From Semisulcospira habei (lineage: Eukaryota; Mollusca; Gastropoda; Semisulcospiridae): 64,000 bases of DNA. Position numbers and translations under genes: made by a program. The notes below the pieces were generated by a model. The model was given only the letters and a program-made list of their open reading frames with translations. It searched no databases and had not been told where the DNA came from. This document shows positions 41,601 through 51,414 of the stretch, in pieces; position 1 is the stretch's first letter, and each line of letters starts with the position of its first letter. The stretch spans positions 95,065,870 through 95,129,869 of the forward strand of contig BTPG01000006.1 in the NCBI GenBank assembly GCA_036245525.1. Direction: 5' to 3'.

Positions 41601-42314
41601 ATGTTTATTACCTTAACAAATCTTGACACAAGCAAACCAGTGTGGTTAACTAATGGGATTGATAATCGTGATGGTAACAAGGCTGTGGCTATCCATGAAA
41701 TGTTCTACACAGTAAAGTGGTTTAATGTAACGGATGATGAAAATTATTCTGTAAGTGGAACTCTCGATGGTTTAGAAAAGGGTGATACTTTACGGGCCGG
41801 ATATTATGACTTTTGTACTTTAGCTGAATGGCTTCAAAATGAATTTAAAATTAAAGCAACTTTAAACCCAGCTAATTTACTTGTTACAATTGATTTTCCC
41901 AAAAGTGGTCAGTTTTCTTTATCAATTAGTCTTTTATTATTACTTGGATTTTTTAAAACAATAACACATCTAGATGAAGATTGGTCACAATCAGTTGGTA
42001 GTCTACTATCACCAAAAAAACCAAGAATAACTGGCAGATATCCTGTTCATTTGTCAGTACACACAGTGCTAAATGTTCATTTGAAAGAACTGAACACTAC
42101 TGAAAATGTACACAATGGAAAGCCTTCAACTTTGTTAAGATGCTTGCCGACTGGAACTGCCCCATATTGTGAAAGTGTGGTTGCTAGATTTCCTAATTCT
42201 CAGTTTAAAAAATTAGGTTCTAGTTTCTTTGAATCATTGTGCTTATCTGTAACTAATCAGAATGGTAAACCAGTTGTAATGCATGATTTTTATGTTGTTT
42301 TGGAAGTTAAATAA
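41601..42314 (+). CDS. Polinton minor capsid (penton-like) candidate, 237 aa
   Basis: The start at 41601 lies in ATAATAAAAATG, the same 12-mer as at the major capsid start. The product is beta-rich: KAVAIHEMFYTVKWFNV and RAGYYDFCTLAEWLQNEF resemble the conserved N-terminal pattern of single-jelly-roll minor capsid proteins of Polintons, including the GYY...L...L...F element. It ends MHDFYVVLEVK. Starts 23 bp from the divergent gene at 41577. The penton identity is inferred from size, pattern and context. Confidence 0.65.
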   Translation: MFITLTNLDTSKPVWLTNGIDNRDGNKAVAIHEMFYTVKWFNVTDDENYSVSGTLDGLEKGDTLRAGYYDFCTLAEWLQNEFKIKATLNPANLLVTIDFPKSGQFSLSISLLLLLGFFKTITHLDEDWSQSVGSLLSPKKPRITGRYPVHLSVHTVLNVHLKELNTTENVHNGKPSTLLRCLPTGTAPYCESVVARFPNSQFKKLGSSFFESLCLSVTNQNGKPVVMHDFYVVLEVK

Positions 42315-42335
42315 ATTTTATTTTTGTTTATAAAA

Positions 42336-43214
42336 ATGAGTGGTCTTGGTCCAAAGCCTAGAATCATACCAGTTGCATGTCCAGTAACAGAGTTGAAAGA
42401 TTTGGCAGACGTACAGGATTTTGAGAAGGAAGGGGAAATTGGAGAAATATATGGTTTTGAACTTGATTCAAATGGCATGTACAAGAGGAAAGTAATTGTT
42501 GACATAAAAGACGGTGAAAAACAGATTCCTAAACTTGGTCAGCTACGTGATGTTACTGTACCTACTCCACCTGTAAATAATGCGCCTTACAACTTAATAC
42601 ATGTGGGTAGTAAGTGGGTTGTTTCATCTGTACCGGCACCACCACCCACAATTGACTGGGACATAAAGATTGAATTTATTAGTCCTTATGTATACACTGA
42701 TGACGAAGGTGCCTTAGTGTTTAGGAAGGTTGTTAACTCGGGGCCGCTTATTGTAAGCCTTGTTCCAAGTTTTGCCCTAGACAACAATAGCAGAGAAAAA
42801 CTGAAAGTTGAAAATTATGAGAGACGGAGATATCTTCTTACAACTAGAAAGGGTAGATCAGATACTTCTGTTGTGTTTATGCCAGCAAGCTTAGTCGTGG
42901 CTAGAGAAGTGACAATAGTATTTGAAATTATCATGAAATCTGTTGCTACTGCTAAAGAGGCTCAAATTGCACAAGGAATTAAACTTACATGGAATGAAAC
43001 AGTAACAGAATCATCAAAGGTCTTTATTGCTATTACAAAAAATAATGATGTTATTAATGTTTCGAGCAGTATTCCCGCTGTCAAGGTGGTGGTCGACAAA
43101 ACAACTTTTATTCGTCTAACTTACATAAACCTTGAACACATTGATCTTGTTGCATTTTATTATGCCAGCAAATTGTATACTTTTGAAGAGTTGCAAAATG
43201 TAATTGCTGATTAA
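42336..43214 (+). CDS. Polinton protein of unknown function, 292 aa
   Basis: ATG in TTATAAAAATGAGT. The N-terminal third is acidic with a repetitive KDGEKQIPKLGQL stretch. A proline-rich hinge (SVPAPPPTIDWD) leads to a beta-rich C-terminal half. A spike or fibre-like virion protein fits the composition, but nothing specific is recognised. Co-oriented with the penton-like gene, 21 bp gap. Confidence 0.7.
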   Translation: MSGLGPKPRIIPVACPVTELKDLADVQDFEKEGEIGEIYGFELDSNGMYKRKVIVDIKDGEKQIPKLGQLRDVTVPTPPVNNAPYNLIHVGSKWVVSSVPAPPPTIDWDIKIEFISPYVYTDDEGALVFRKVVNSGPLIVSLVPSFALDNNSREKLKVENYERRRYLLTTRKGRSDTSVVFMPASLVVAREVTIVFEIIMKSVATAKEAQIAQGIKLTWNETVTESSKVFIAITKNNDVINVSSSIPAVKVVVDKTTFIRLTYINLEHIDLVAFYYASKLYTFEELQNVIAD

Positions 43215-43235
43215 AAAAATATTTGTAAATAAAAA

Positions 43236-43871
43236 ATGGTGAACTTGTATCCACAAATACCACCTGAGCAGCTTGAGCCTATTGAGCGTGATAAAACATT
43301 AAAGGCAGATTCATTCCGTTTAATGAATATTACAGAAGCGTTGAAGTATTTGGAAGAAGAACAAGCAAAATACTCGAGGTGTAAACGCCGTTACAATACG
43401 GTTTTCAATTCTGTACACAACACATCAATGGCCATGGGGGTGGTTTCGGCCGGATTATCTGTAGGAGGTATAACTCTTTTTGCAACGGGGGTGGGAAGTG
43501 TTATAGGAATTGCTGTTGAAGGTATTGGTCTTGTCACAAGTCTAGCATGCTTTGGTATGGAAGCTATTAACAAAAGATTTTATATGAAGTTGCAGAAGCA
43601 TGAAGCATTAAGTACGCTCGCAGCAGCTAAGCTGACGAGTATGAAACTTATTATTAGTAAGGCTTTGGAAAATAATGAAATTGACGATAACGAATTTAAG
43701 AGAGTCCAGGATGATTTAGCAAATTACAAGCAACAGAAGTCTGAAATACAGAATAAGATGCGTAGTCAACCCGCGAATGTTGAAGAGCTAAAGCAATCTT
43801 TTTTAGAGGAAGGAAAGAAAATAGGCGTAGAAGAAACTATGAAAAAAGTTTACGGACTGTTAGGCAAGTAA
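43236..43871 (+). CDS. Polinton membrane protein with flanking helices, 211 aa
   Basis: ATG in AATAAAAAATGGTG. Residues 25-60 are charged and helical. Residues 65-110 form a glycine-rich double hydrophobic segment (MGVVSAGLSVGGITLFATG, then SVIGIAVEGIGLVTSLACFG). After KRFYMKLQKHE comes a helical domain with ALSTLAAAKLTSMKLIISKAL and EIDDNEFKRVQDDLANY. The same architecture is common in animal Polintons; function unknown, probably structural. Confidence 0.75.
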   Translation: MVNLYPQIPPEQLEPIERDKTLKADSFRLMNITEALKYLEEEQAKYSRCKRRYNTVFNSVHNTSMAMGVVSAGLSVGGITLFATGVGSVIGIAVEGIGLVTSLACFGMEAINKRFYMKLQKHEALSTLAAAKLTSMKLIISKALENNEIDDNEFKRVQDDLANYKQQKSEIQNKMRSQPANVEELKQSFLEEGKKIGVEETMKKVYGLLGK

Positions 43872-44335
43872 AGATCAGTTTTGGTAATCATTCATTAATT
43901 CTGAAATACTCTTCACAAAGAGATGTCATGCCTGCTCATTTGATGCCATCAGCCCCACCACCAGAGTACTACTGAGAAAAAAAAGTTTTCTTGTTGTCCT
44001 TGTAACTTGGAAATTCTGTCCAAGTAAGTTGTGACTTGGTTCAATAACTTACAAGATCTTATGATTAGGTTCTTGTAAGAACTTGTTTTAAGTCACTTAT
44101 CAGAACTTGCACCAACTAACTTCAAAGTTACCTGTAAAGTTAGTTAGCGGTTGTAGGTGACTTTGGAAATTTGTTAACAAGTGTCTGTAGGTAACTTAAA
44201 TTTGTATCAAGTGTATATAAGAATGTTTTGTGTGTGTGTGGTTATTATTAAATAACTGTGTTTTGGGGTATTGACGTAGAGTCAATGGTATAAATGTTCT
44301 TGAAATTATCATATCTCTAACACTAACTATATTAT
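43872..44335. other. Polinton non-coding region
   Basis: No gene. It contains alternating CTTGTAAGAACTTG/AAGTTA words resembling decayed short repeats around 44010-44200. Confidence 0.4.
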
Positions 44336-44610
44336 ATATACACATGCATAAATACACGCACAGACACACACAAACACTCGCACACATACATACACGCATG
44401 CACATGCATACATACTAGCATGCACACGCATACATATATGCACTCACACAATGACAAACACTCACACACAAACACTCGCACGCATACATACATGCACTCA
44501 CACACTGACAGACAAACACACTCATACACTGACAGACACACGCATACACACTCACACATACCTACAAACACACACAAGCACTCACACACAGACAGACAGA
44601 CACAAAATCT
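44336..44610. repeat. Degenerate (CA)/(CATA) microsatellite
   Basis: CACACATACATACACGCATG-type repeats with ACTGACAGACA interruptions, inside the Polinton. Confidence 0.9.
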
Positions 44611-44737
44611 TTATTCAGCATGTAGACTCCAGTCCGCAGAAAACTTCACCGCATTTCAGTTGTATGACACGATATAGACGCGGCGACTGTGTACTTAGTC
44701 ACGTTACTAAGTCCCTATGTCAGTGTTTACGTTAAAA

Positions 44738-45480
44738 ACCGCGCTGACAGCGTTAGCGGCAAGGGTGTCAATAGAAGACTGAAGACTTTGTATTAAGAGT
44801 CATTTAACTCTATGTTCTGTCTCTGTTTTTGCTTGCTACAGAGCTACAGGCCGCTAAATATAAGTAGATCGGTAACTTCCGCATTGCAGCTAGTGACGTA
44901 TTTGTCTGCACCAATACTCAAATGAAACTGTCTGCACGCTGCGCGCCAGCGATGTTTGCTACGTAAAATCTATTTTAAAACCGCGCTGACAGCGTTAGCG
45001 GCAAGGGTGTTATGATAGAAGACTGAAGACTTTGTATTAAGAGTCATTTAACTCTGTGTTCTGTCTCTGTTTTTGCTTGCTACAGAGCTACAGGCCGCTG
45101 AGCCCACGCCGAGCTATTTACCACCAGCGGTGGTTGCTACGTACAATCTATTTTAAAACCGCGCTGACGGCGTTAACGGCAAGGGTGTCATTAGAATATT
45201 GAAGACTTTATGTTAAGAGTCATTTAACTCTGAGTTCTGTCTCTGTCCTCAACTGAATGACACTGTCTGCAGTCCGCGCTGACGGCGTTAACGGCAAGGT
45301 GGTAAACAGAATATTGAAGACTTTATGTTAAGAGTCATTTAACTCTGTGTTCTGTCTCTGTCCTCGCTGTACTCAACTGAATGACACTGTCTGCAGTCCG
45401 CGCTGACGGCGTTAACGGCAAGGTGGTAAACAGAATATTTAAGACTTTATGTTAAGAGTCATTTAACTCTGTGTTCTACT
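44738..45480 (+). repeat. Tandem array in the Polinton right end, five units
   Basis: Each unit starts near CGCGCTGACAGCGTTAGCGG, then CAAGG, AGAC-TGAAGACTTT, and AAGAGTCATTTAACTCT-TGTTCTGTCTCTGT (from about 44738, 44980, 45157, 45272, 45398). Units 1-2 carry an extra TTTTTGCTTGCTACAGAGCT part; units 4-5 are close to identical. Each unit contains small inverted repeats (AGAGTCATTTAACTCT). Confidence 0.88.
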
Positions 45481-46154
45481 CTCATTTCTTAGTTGTTTAC
45501 GAGACGGAAGTAATAGCAAATGACTCTGTTTTAGTAGGCTCAATCTTCTGTTTTGCCCCTCAACACATGCTTACTGCGCCGTTAGCGGTCCCCGTGTGTG
45601 ACTGCACACCTAAATTCGATAGAAATCGACATAGGTCTGTAAACGTGACACTGCCTAGATAAATTAAACAACCTGACGAGAATAAATGTCCTATTACATA
45701 GAGACCCGCATGCTTTTGCGTACGGTACAACCAATAAACTAAAACCGCGGTTTTTCACTCACAGCCGTGTTTAAAGTAAAACGCAATACTGAACCCGGTT
45801 GTACTCAACACTCGGCAATTTAACAGTAAGTTTTCTTTAGTCTCGGCTCACTAACCTTTTTGTTGTTTCAACATAACGCACAATAGTAATATTCTACAAG
45901 ATGTATCACTGCACTGAATATCGAAGTCCGGAATTTGTAATATTTCCAATGGCTACCACAAATAACACATCTTCTCACAGCAACAGAAATCCTTGAAATG
46001 TCTCAACGACGCAATACTTGATCACGAGACTAGGGTCACGAGTTGACACGTAGCGTTGACGTCACTTACTTTTGGGTTGGGTGTTGTGGAAATTATGCCT
46101 AACGGGAATTCCCACAATGGCGCAAGTAGTCATTTCCCGAAAACGGCTGATAGT
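45481..46154. other. Polinton right non-coding region
   Basis: No ORF or repeat recognised between the tandem array and the right terminal repeat. Confidence 0.4.
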
Positions 46155-46614
46155 AGTCAATGGCAGCATTAATAATTTAGGTTAGGTGGGGGATCTGGCT
46201 TAATAATCGCAGGTTGGTAGCTGATCAAAAAACGTAGCTTGAATGATTTCTGGGGTGGAACTAAAATGGCTAGGCGATTAAGGTATTGGGTGTATTGGGT
46301 GGCGTTGGGTTTGTCTAAATGGCTAGTTGATTACAATAATTAGTTGATCGATGTGGCATTTATCGATTTGATTGGTTTTCAAATCTTATATTCTCATTCT
46401 AGAATTAATTATTCTGAGAATGAGAATATGAGAGCCCCAGCCTACCCCTCCCCCAAACGTAGCTTGAATGATTTCTGGAGTGGAACTAAAATGGCTAGGT
46501 AATAAAGGTATTGGGTGTCTTTGTTGACGTGGGCTTGCTTAATTACCGTGTTAATTAGAATAAATATATTGTTTGGGGGAGGGGTGGGCTGGGGCTCTCA
46601 TATTCTCATTCTCT
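46155..46614 (-). repeat. Polinton right terminal inverted repeat (460 bp)
   Basis: The exact same length as the left repeat, with seven mismatches by eye, including the cluster AATCGCCTAGCC against TATTACCTATTC. It ends CTCATTCTCT at 46614. Confidence 0.95.
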
Positions 46615-47496
46615 AATGGCCAGCGCCAGTGGCCTCATCCCGACCCGAACCTCCCTGACAAAAACAGAAAAACTAAGACAGCCCTATGTCTACTGAACAC
46701 ACTATTATAATGTTCTTTATTAAGTTCCTACTTGGCTAAAACTAGTACATGAAACAAGTTAACAACAGAAAACAAAATACCTGCGTCGATAGGGAGATGA
46801 TCTCCGATCTAGGCAACATAAAACTGAACAACGGTCAAACAGCACCTGGGGGCCCGTCGCCGCCATAGTGCAGTGCCGGTGTTTAGACAGTTGCTCCGGC
46901 ATAAACAGTCACCATCTTAATTATACTGAACTTAACTAGTATATAACTTCATAGTCATTTTAAAAGCAAAAGTAGTAGAACTACATCATTAACATGAAAG
47001 TAGTCCAAAATTAATGGTTTCTAAAGAGTACACACGCGGCTGTTCAGTAAGAAACACAGTCACCACGTCTGGGAGGTGTCTGTCATTACATCATTCGGCT
47101 AGAATGTGGGGCCTGAAGCTTGCTGGTACTCGCTTCGTTGAGTGCACTAGCGCAGGCAATGATGTTGAGCGTGGCGTGCCGGAAGAGCCACTCCTGAGAT
47201 GAGATGATGAAAGGGGGGGGGAAAGCACGTTGGTTGTATTGCCACAGCATAGCGTACACTGTTCTTCTGATATCCGCTTGGTACAACAAGAATCAGCGTG
47301 TATCAACTCCCAGCATAGCGGCACAGCGGAGAAAAATATAAAATCCAATTAACAGTCACAGCACATCAAATTACCAAAAGTTGTCAAAAAGAAATTCCGG
47401 TCGTGATGCAGCATCGTATATCAAACATAGGTACAATGTCAGCTAGAATACTGCCGGTGGCGACCATTTCTGCCGGAGCGGGCGGCCAGGAGGTAC
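46615..47496. other. No supported gene
   Basis: The first few tens of bases probably continue the retroelement into which the Polinton inserted. The rest shows no recognised feature. Confidence 0.4.
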
Positions 47497-50251
47497 ATGG
47501 CACGATTGAGTAGTTTGTGCCAAATTTGTGCAGAGCGAGTAAAAAGACAAAAGAAAGACAGACTTAATCACTTTAAACTGTGCGTTGATTATGTAGATGA
47601 TCTTTCTGCTTTTCATGGTATTGATGTATGTAAAGATGAAGAAGACAAACATCCGAAAGGAATGTGTAGAAAGTGTTATTTGAAACTCATATCATGCAAA
47701 CGTGCACACTCATCTACCATAACGACCACTGTCAGTCATGCTGCAGAGGATATTCAAAAGATCCACATACATATAGACAAAATTTGACTCCACACTGTCA
47801 GAAAGTGAATGCAGCGCATGTAATCATTTTGAGTTACAATGTAAAGGTGGCCGGCCAAAGAATTCAAAAGTGGGTGCACCAAAACGAAATGTGTCCGAAA
47901 TTTCTGCTGAGGCGGCTCAGTTTGATTACAGCATTATAGCTGATGACCAGATAGGTCCGTCGACATCAACGCCAGCAAAACAACAGAAAATAGCTGACAT
48001 ATTGCCTCAGGTGTTTCCAGTCATAATATTCAAAACACCCCCAAAACCCACAGTCAGATACATCGCCACATCACCATTTCATCAGCAGAAACAACTGAGA
48101 CAACCTCATCACATCCAGACACCTCTGACCTGTGTCGAAGAAGACTTTAGTCTATCTTACCCAGCTGGCTAAAGCAAAAATGCAAGAATCCGATGACAAA
48201 ATGACCATCAAATGCAAGACAGGAGGCCAGCCCGTTGTATTGAAAAAGATTCCACAGCCAAGAAAATCATCAGGGGTAGCAAATTCCCTTCTGAGGAAAA
48301 AATGATCAGGAATACTTCACAAAATGAGGCAAAATGTTTCTGGAGGAAATGCCAATGATTCTTTCACACAACAGAGTTCGGAGCTTAAAATTAAAACGAA
48401 AGAAGCCAGAGAACAAATCCTGAAAGCGGCAGGTTGTCACCAAGCATCTTTGACCAGCCTACAAGGATCTGCCTTTCGAACCCAAACAGGACTAAGCTGG
48501 TCTCAGTACCGAACTCAGAAAAGATTTCTGAAAACAGTTGTAGTCCAATTTGAGAGTGAAAGAAAGGAACGTCAAGAGCAGAAAACGGCCATGTTTGGAG
48601 CAGTAGAAACCGAACAAATAAATCTTGTTTTCGTCATTGAAGAAACACAAGAAGAAAAGCTGACGCCAGTTGGAAAGATTACATATGTTTCGAACTTGGT
48701 CACAAATCTTTTGGATGGATACGACAAAGCAAGAAAGTTGACCGGGCATGACAACACCATCCCTGAAGATGAGGTGTGGGTGAAATTGGGCGGGGACCAT
48801 GGCGGCGGATCATTCAAACTAACACTACAGATTGCAAACATTAGAAACCCAAAATCAAAGAATAGCACGTCTTCTACTCATCGACGATTGCAAAGACAGT
48901 CCTGATAACCTCCGCAGACTGCTAAAGCCGTACAAAGACCAGCTCAAGACGTTGCAGACAGTGACATGGGGACGCAAGAAGATTCGTCTTTCTTGTATGG
49001 CGACTATGATTTTCTTTTAAAACTGTATGGGATTTCGGGCCACAGAGCACCCATCCATGCCTTTACTGTCAAGCGTCTGAAGCACAGATTCAAGCTCCAC
49101 CCCAGTTCCTTGAGGGAAACATCCCAAAGCAAAGCATCGCTAACATCAGAAGTGACAACAGAAAATTCAGGCATTCCAAAAATAAAGTCGCTAAACTGCA
49201 TAACAACGCAATTCAACGACCGATTATTGATATTGAGCTTGACTATGTTGTGCTGCCATATCTGGACATGCTGCTTGGAATCACAAAGAAACATCACGAT
49301 TTGCTGGAAAATGACTGTCATTCTTTAGATAAAATAATCGGCAAGTCACTGGCTGAAAGTGACAGTGTCAGAGATAAAACAGCATACTTTGCACGAGTTA
49401 GAACAGTTGAAAGACGTGTCATTTGCAACAGATTTGCATTGTCTTCACGGTAAACTGCGCGCCGGTTGCCTGTCTTCTAGTCCGTTGCATGCATTGCTCA
49501 TCTTCATTTTACTATGCATATCTAGTGTTATACAGAAAACTCATTTTTTTTAGCTTTTAAGTGTATGTCATAAATACAACATATGTTTAGTACAGCTTAA
49601 ACAACATGCTGTAAATGACCGGCGCCATTAAAATGTATCCCGTGCGGTACACGGTCAGCGCTGAGCATGTACACACATAGCGTGCTCGAGTAAAACAGTG
49701 ACAAGAATAGCGCGACTATAGTTGCACAGCCGTAACAGATTGCGCTCAGCTCTGCACTGTCGGCGGGCGGTATTCAAGGAGTTACACGCTGCCTGGCTCC
49801 TTATCTTACGGCGCCGCACGCGCGCGCGCCTCAAAACTAAATGGGAGGCCTTGAACAGCCGTGCGAGGGGCAACCTCCCGACGATTTCAGCTAAGTGTGA
49901 CCTATGATGCCTGAGGCACCCGGAGGGAGTGTAACATGCCACTTGAATGCCGTGCTGCGGGAGAGTAAAATATGTAAACAAGCTTATCATGGTCGCTCAT
50001 TTATTGGCAATCATTGCCACAAGTACATGCAAGCACATACCATCAGCCTACTGTCTGAGAGCATTGTTAGCAAAACAGCAGATCTTGTTGGTGAATCTAA
50101 TATCAAAAGGAGAGCCACAGAGATAAGCCGCAAGTTCAAAACTCTGAACACCCTGTACTCAAACATACATGTCAATATTTCCCATTCACGACCTGTGAAG
50201 GAAGAAGACATTGACATTCTTGACAGAGACATCAAGCAATACAAAAATTAA
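47497..50251 (+). pseudogene. Transposase-like gene with RAG1-like N-terminal zinc region, degenerate
   Basis: The first segment (97 codons from 47497) has CQICAERV, RLNHFKLC, VDDLSAFHGIDVCKDEEDKHP and MCRKCYLKL. This cysteine/histidine layout resembles the region before the RING of RAG1 and RAG1-like proteins. Later fragments in other frames give EDEVWVKLGGDHGGGSFKLT (near 48765), SFLYGDYDFLLKLYGISG (near 48990), a THPCLYC-type motif (near 49050), and LDYVVLPYLDMLLGITKKHHDLLENDC (near 49235-49315). The last gives KQAYHGRSFIGNHCHK (near 49978). Acidic residues in the GGDHGG and YGDYDF motifs could be catalytic. At least five frameshifts and a 450-bp interruption (49453-49900) make it dead. 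N-RAG-TP-type molluscan elements are a possible match; unproven. Confidence 0.6.
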
Positions 50252-50654
50252 AAAACAAAAATTAAAAACAAAATCGGAAGCGCAATCCACTTTACTAAAT
50301 CTTACAAATCAGTCGGATGGGACACCCATAGTGAAAATAATAAACACTCTTAATGGTGATCAAATTGCTATTTTGACTAGGCGTAAATCAGATGAACACA
50401 GAACAGTTCTGGCAAAAATGTATCAGTCTCAAGACAGTTTATTTCACAGACAGACTTTTTGTTCTGTGTGTACTTGGTACTGGCGGCTCTACAAGACTTT
50501 TGAAGATAAGTGAAACTATTGACATGTGTTCCGTCATGATCACACAAATTTTTTTCTTGTTCATTTTTCATCCCCCATGCTCTTCGCTTGAGTCGATTGA
50601 TGACTGCGTGCGTTTCTTCCCCTCCTTGCTCACCATGCAGTGCAAGTCCAAAAC

Positions 50655-50859
50655 CGTTTGTTTTCTAAAAACACATTACCGATGGTATTACAACTAGGAA
50701 ATGTTTCTTAGCTAGTCTAATTTTAGCCAAAAAATTGTTGTGTAGGATAATGGCCATGATGGCAGGAGAGGGGCGCCATAGGTTAGGCGGAAACCCGGTA
50801 GCCTCCCTTCCGGTTCAACCACGCATGTGCTCAGTGCTCAAACCACCAGTCAGTTTCTT
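50655..50859 (+). repeat. DIRS left inverted terminal repeat
   Basis: ACCGATGGTATTACAACTAG ... CCACCAGTCAGTTTCTT pairs with the complement of 56947-57130. The outer 23 bp are unique to this end and are mirrored only in the internal complementary region. Confidence 0.92.
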
Positions 50860-51414
50860 CGCTAGTCGCGTGAGGTTGTGTACGCTGTGGACTCCTTCGT
50901 TCGTTGGCTATCGTTCACTGGCTTCGACTTTCTACTGTGAGAGACGGATTGTGGCCTTTGGCTGGGACGCTTTCGTGTGTGCGTTGTTTCGAGAGGACTT
51001 CCTAACGACGCTGGTGAGCTGTGCTCACTGTTGGCCGGTCGCCTTCAGCTTCTGGTGCCCTTGGGCTTCGTCCTTGGCCTACCGCGTGGGAAGGCCTTGT
51101 TCTGTGGCGGCGACGCTTTCCTGGGCGACTAGGGTGACTGTCGTCTCTGCGCCTGGCACCGGTCCCGTCGTGGCCTGTTGGAGTCGTTTGGCGCCTTGGT
51201 AGGACGGCTTCGGGCTTCACCGCTGACACCGCTCTTCGTTCCTCTCCTTTTCCCAACATGGCGAGGTAAAATCTCGGTCACTGCTTCCGTACGGCGCTCA
51301 GGGAGGGTTTGAGCGCCGCACGCCAGCATACGCCGTATCTCCTTCGTTCGTTTCGCGCGTTTCGTTGCCTGCCGGCTGGGCAGGTTCGATCACTTTCAAA
51401 TAGATGGTTCTGCT
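50860..51414 (+). other. DIRS 5' untranslated leader
   Basis: G/C-rich with no conserved ORF. TTTGTGTTGCAG| at 51414-51425 looks like a splice acceptor near the gag start, so a spliced leader is possible. Confidence 0.4.

Larger units (their letters stand above)
29879..46614. mobile_element. Polinton/Maverick, complete, 16,736 bp
   Basis: The element is bounded by 460-bp inverted repeats that start AGAGAATGAG and end CTCATTCTCT. AATGG lies immediately outside both ends (29874-29878 and 46615-46619), consistent with the ~6-bp target duplication made by Polinton integrases. The cargo is typical of these virus-like self-synthesising transposons: integrase, protein-primed polymerase B, packaging ATPase and capsid genes. 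Genes are arranged in convergent and divergent pairs with gaps of only 20-40 bp. The right 2.2 kb (43,900-46,150) carries no genes, only tandem repeats. Three genes are broken. Confidence 0.96.

Noticed and set aside
46155..46614. A second mobile element at the right end of the Polinton
   Set aside because: Read in reverse, it is the matching 460-bp terminal repeat of the same element.
47086..47348. Minus-strand ORFs of 67 and 85 codons
   Set aside because: Overlapping frames with no motif, in sequence without other coding signs.
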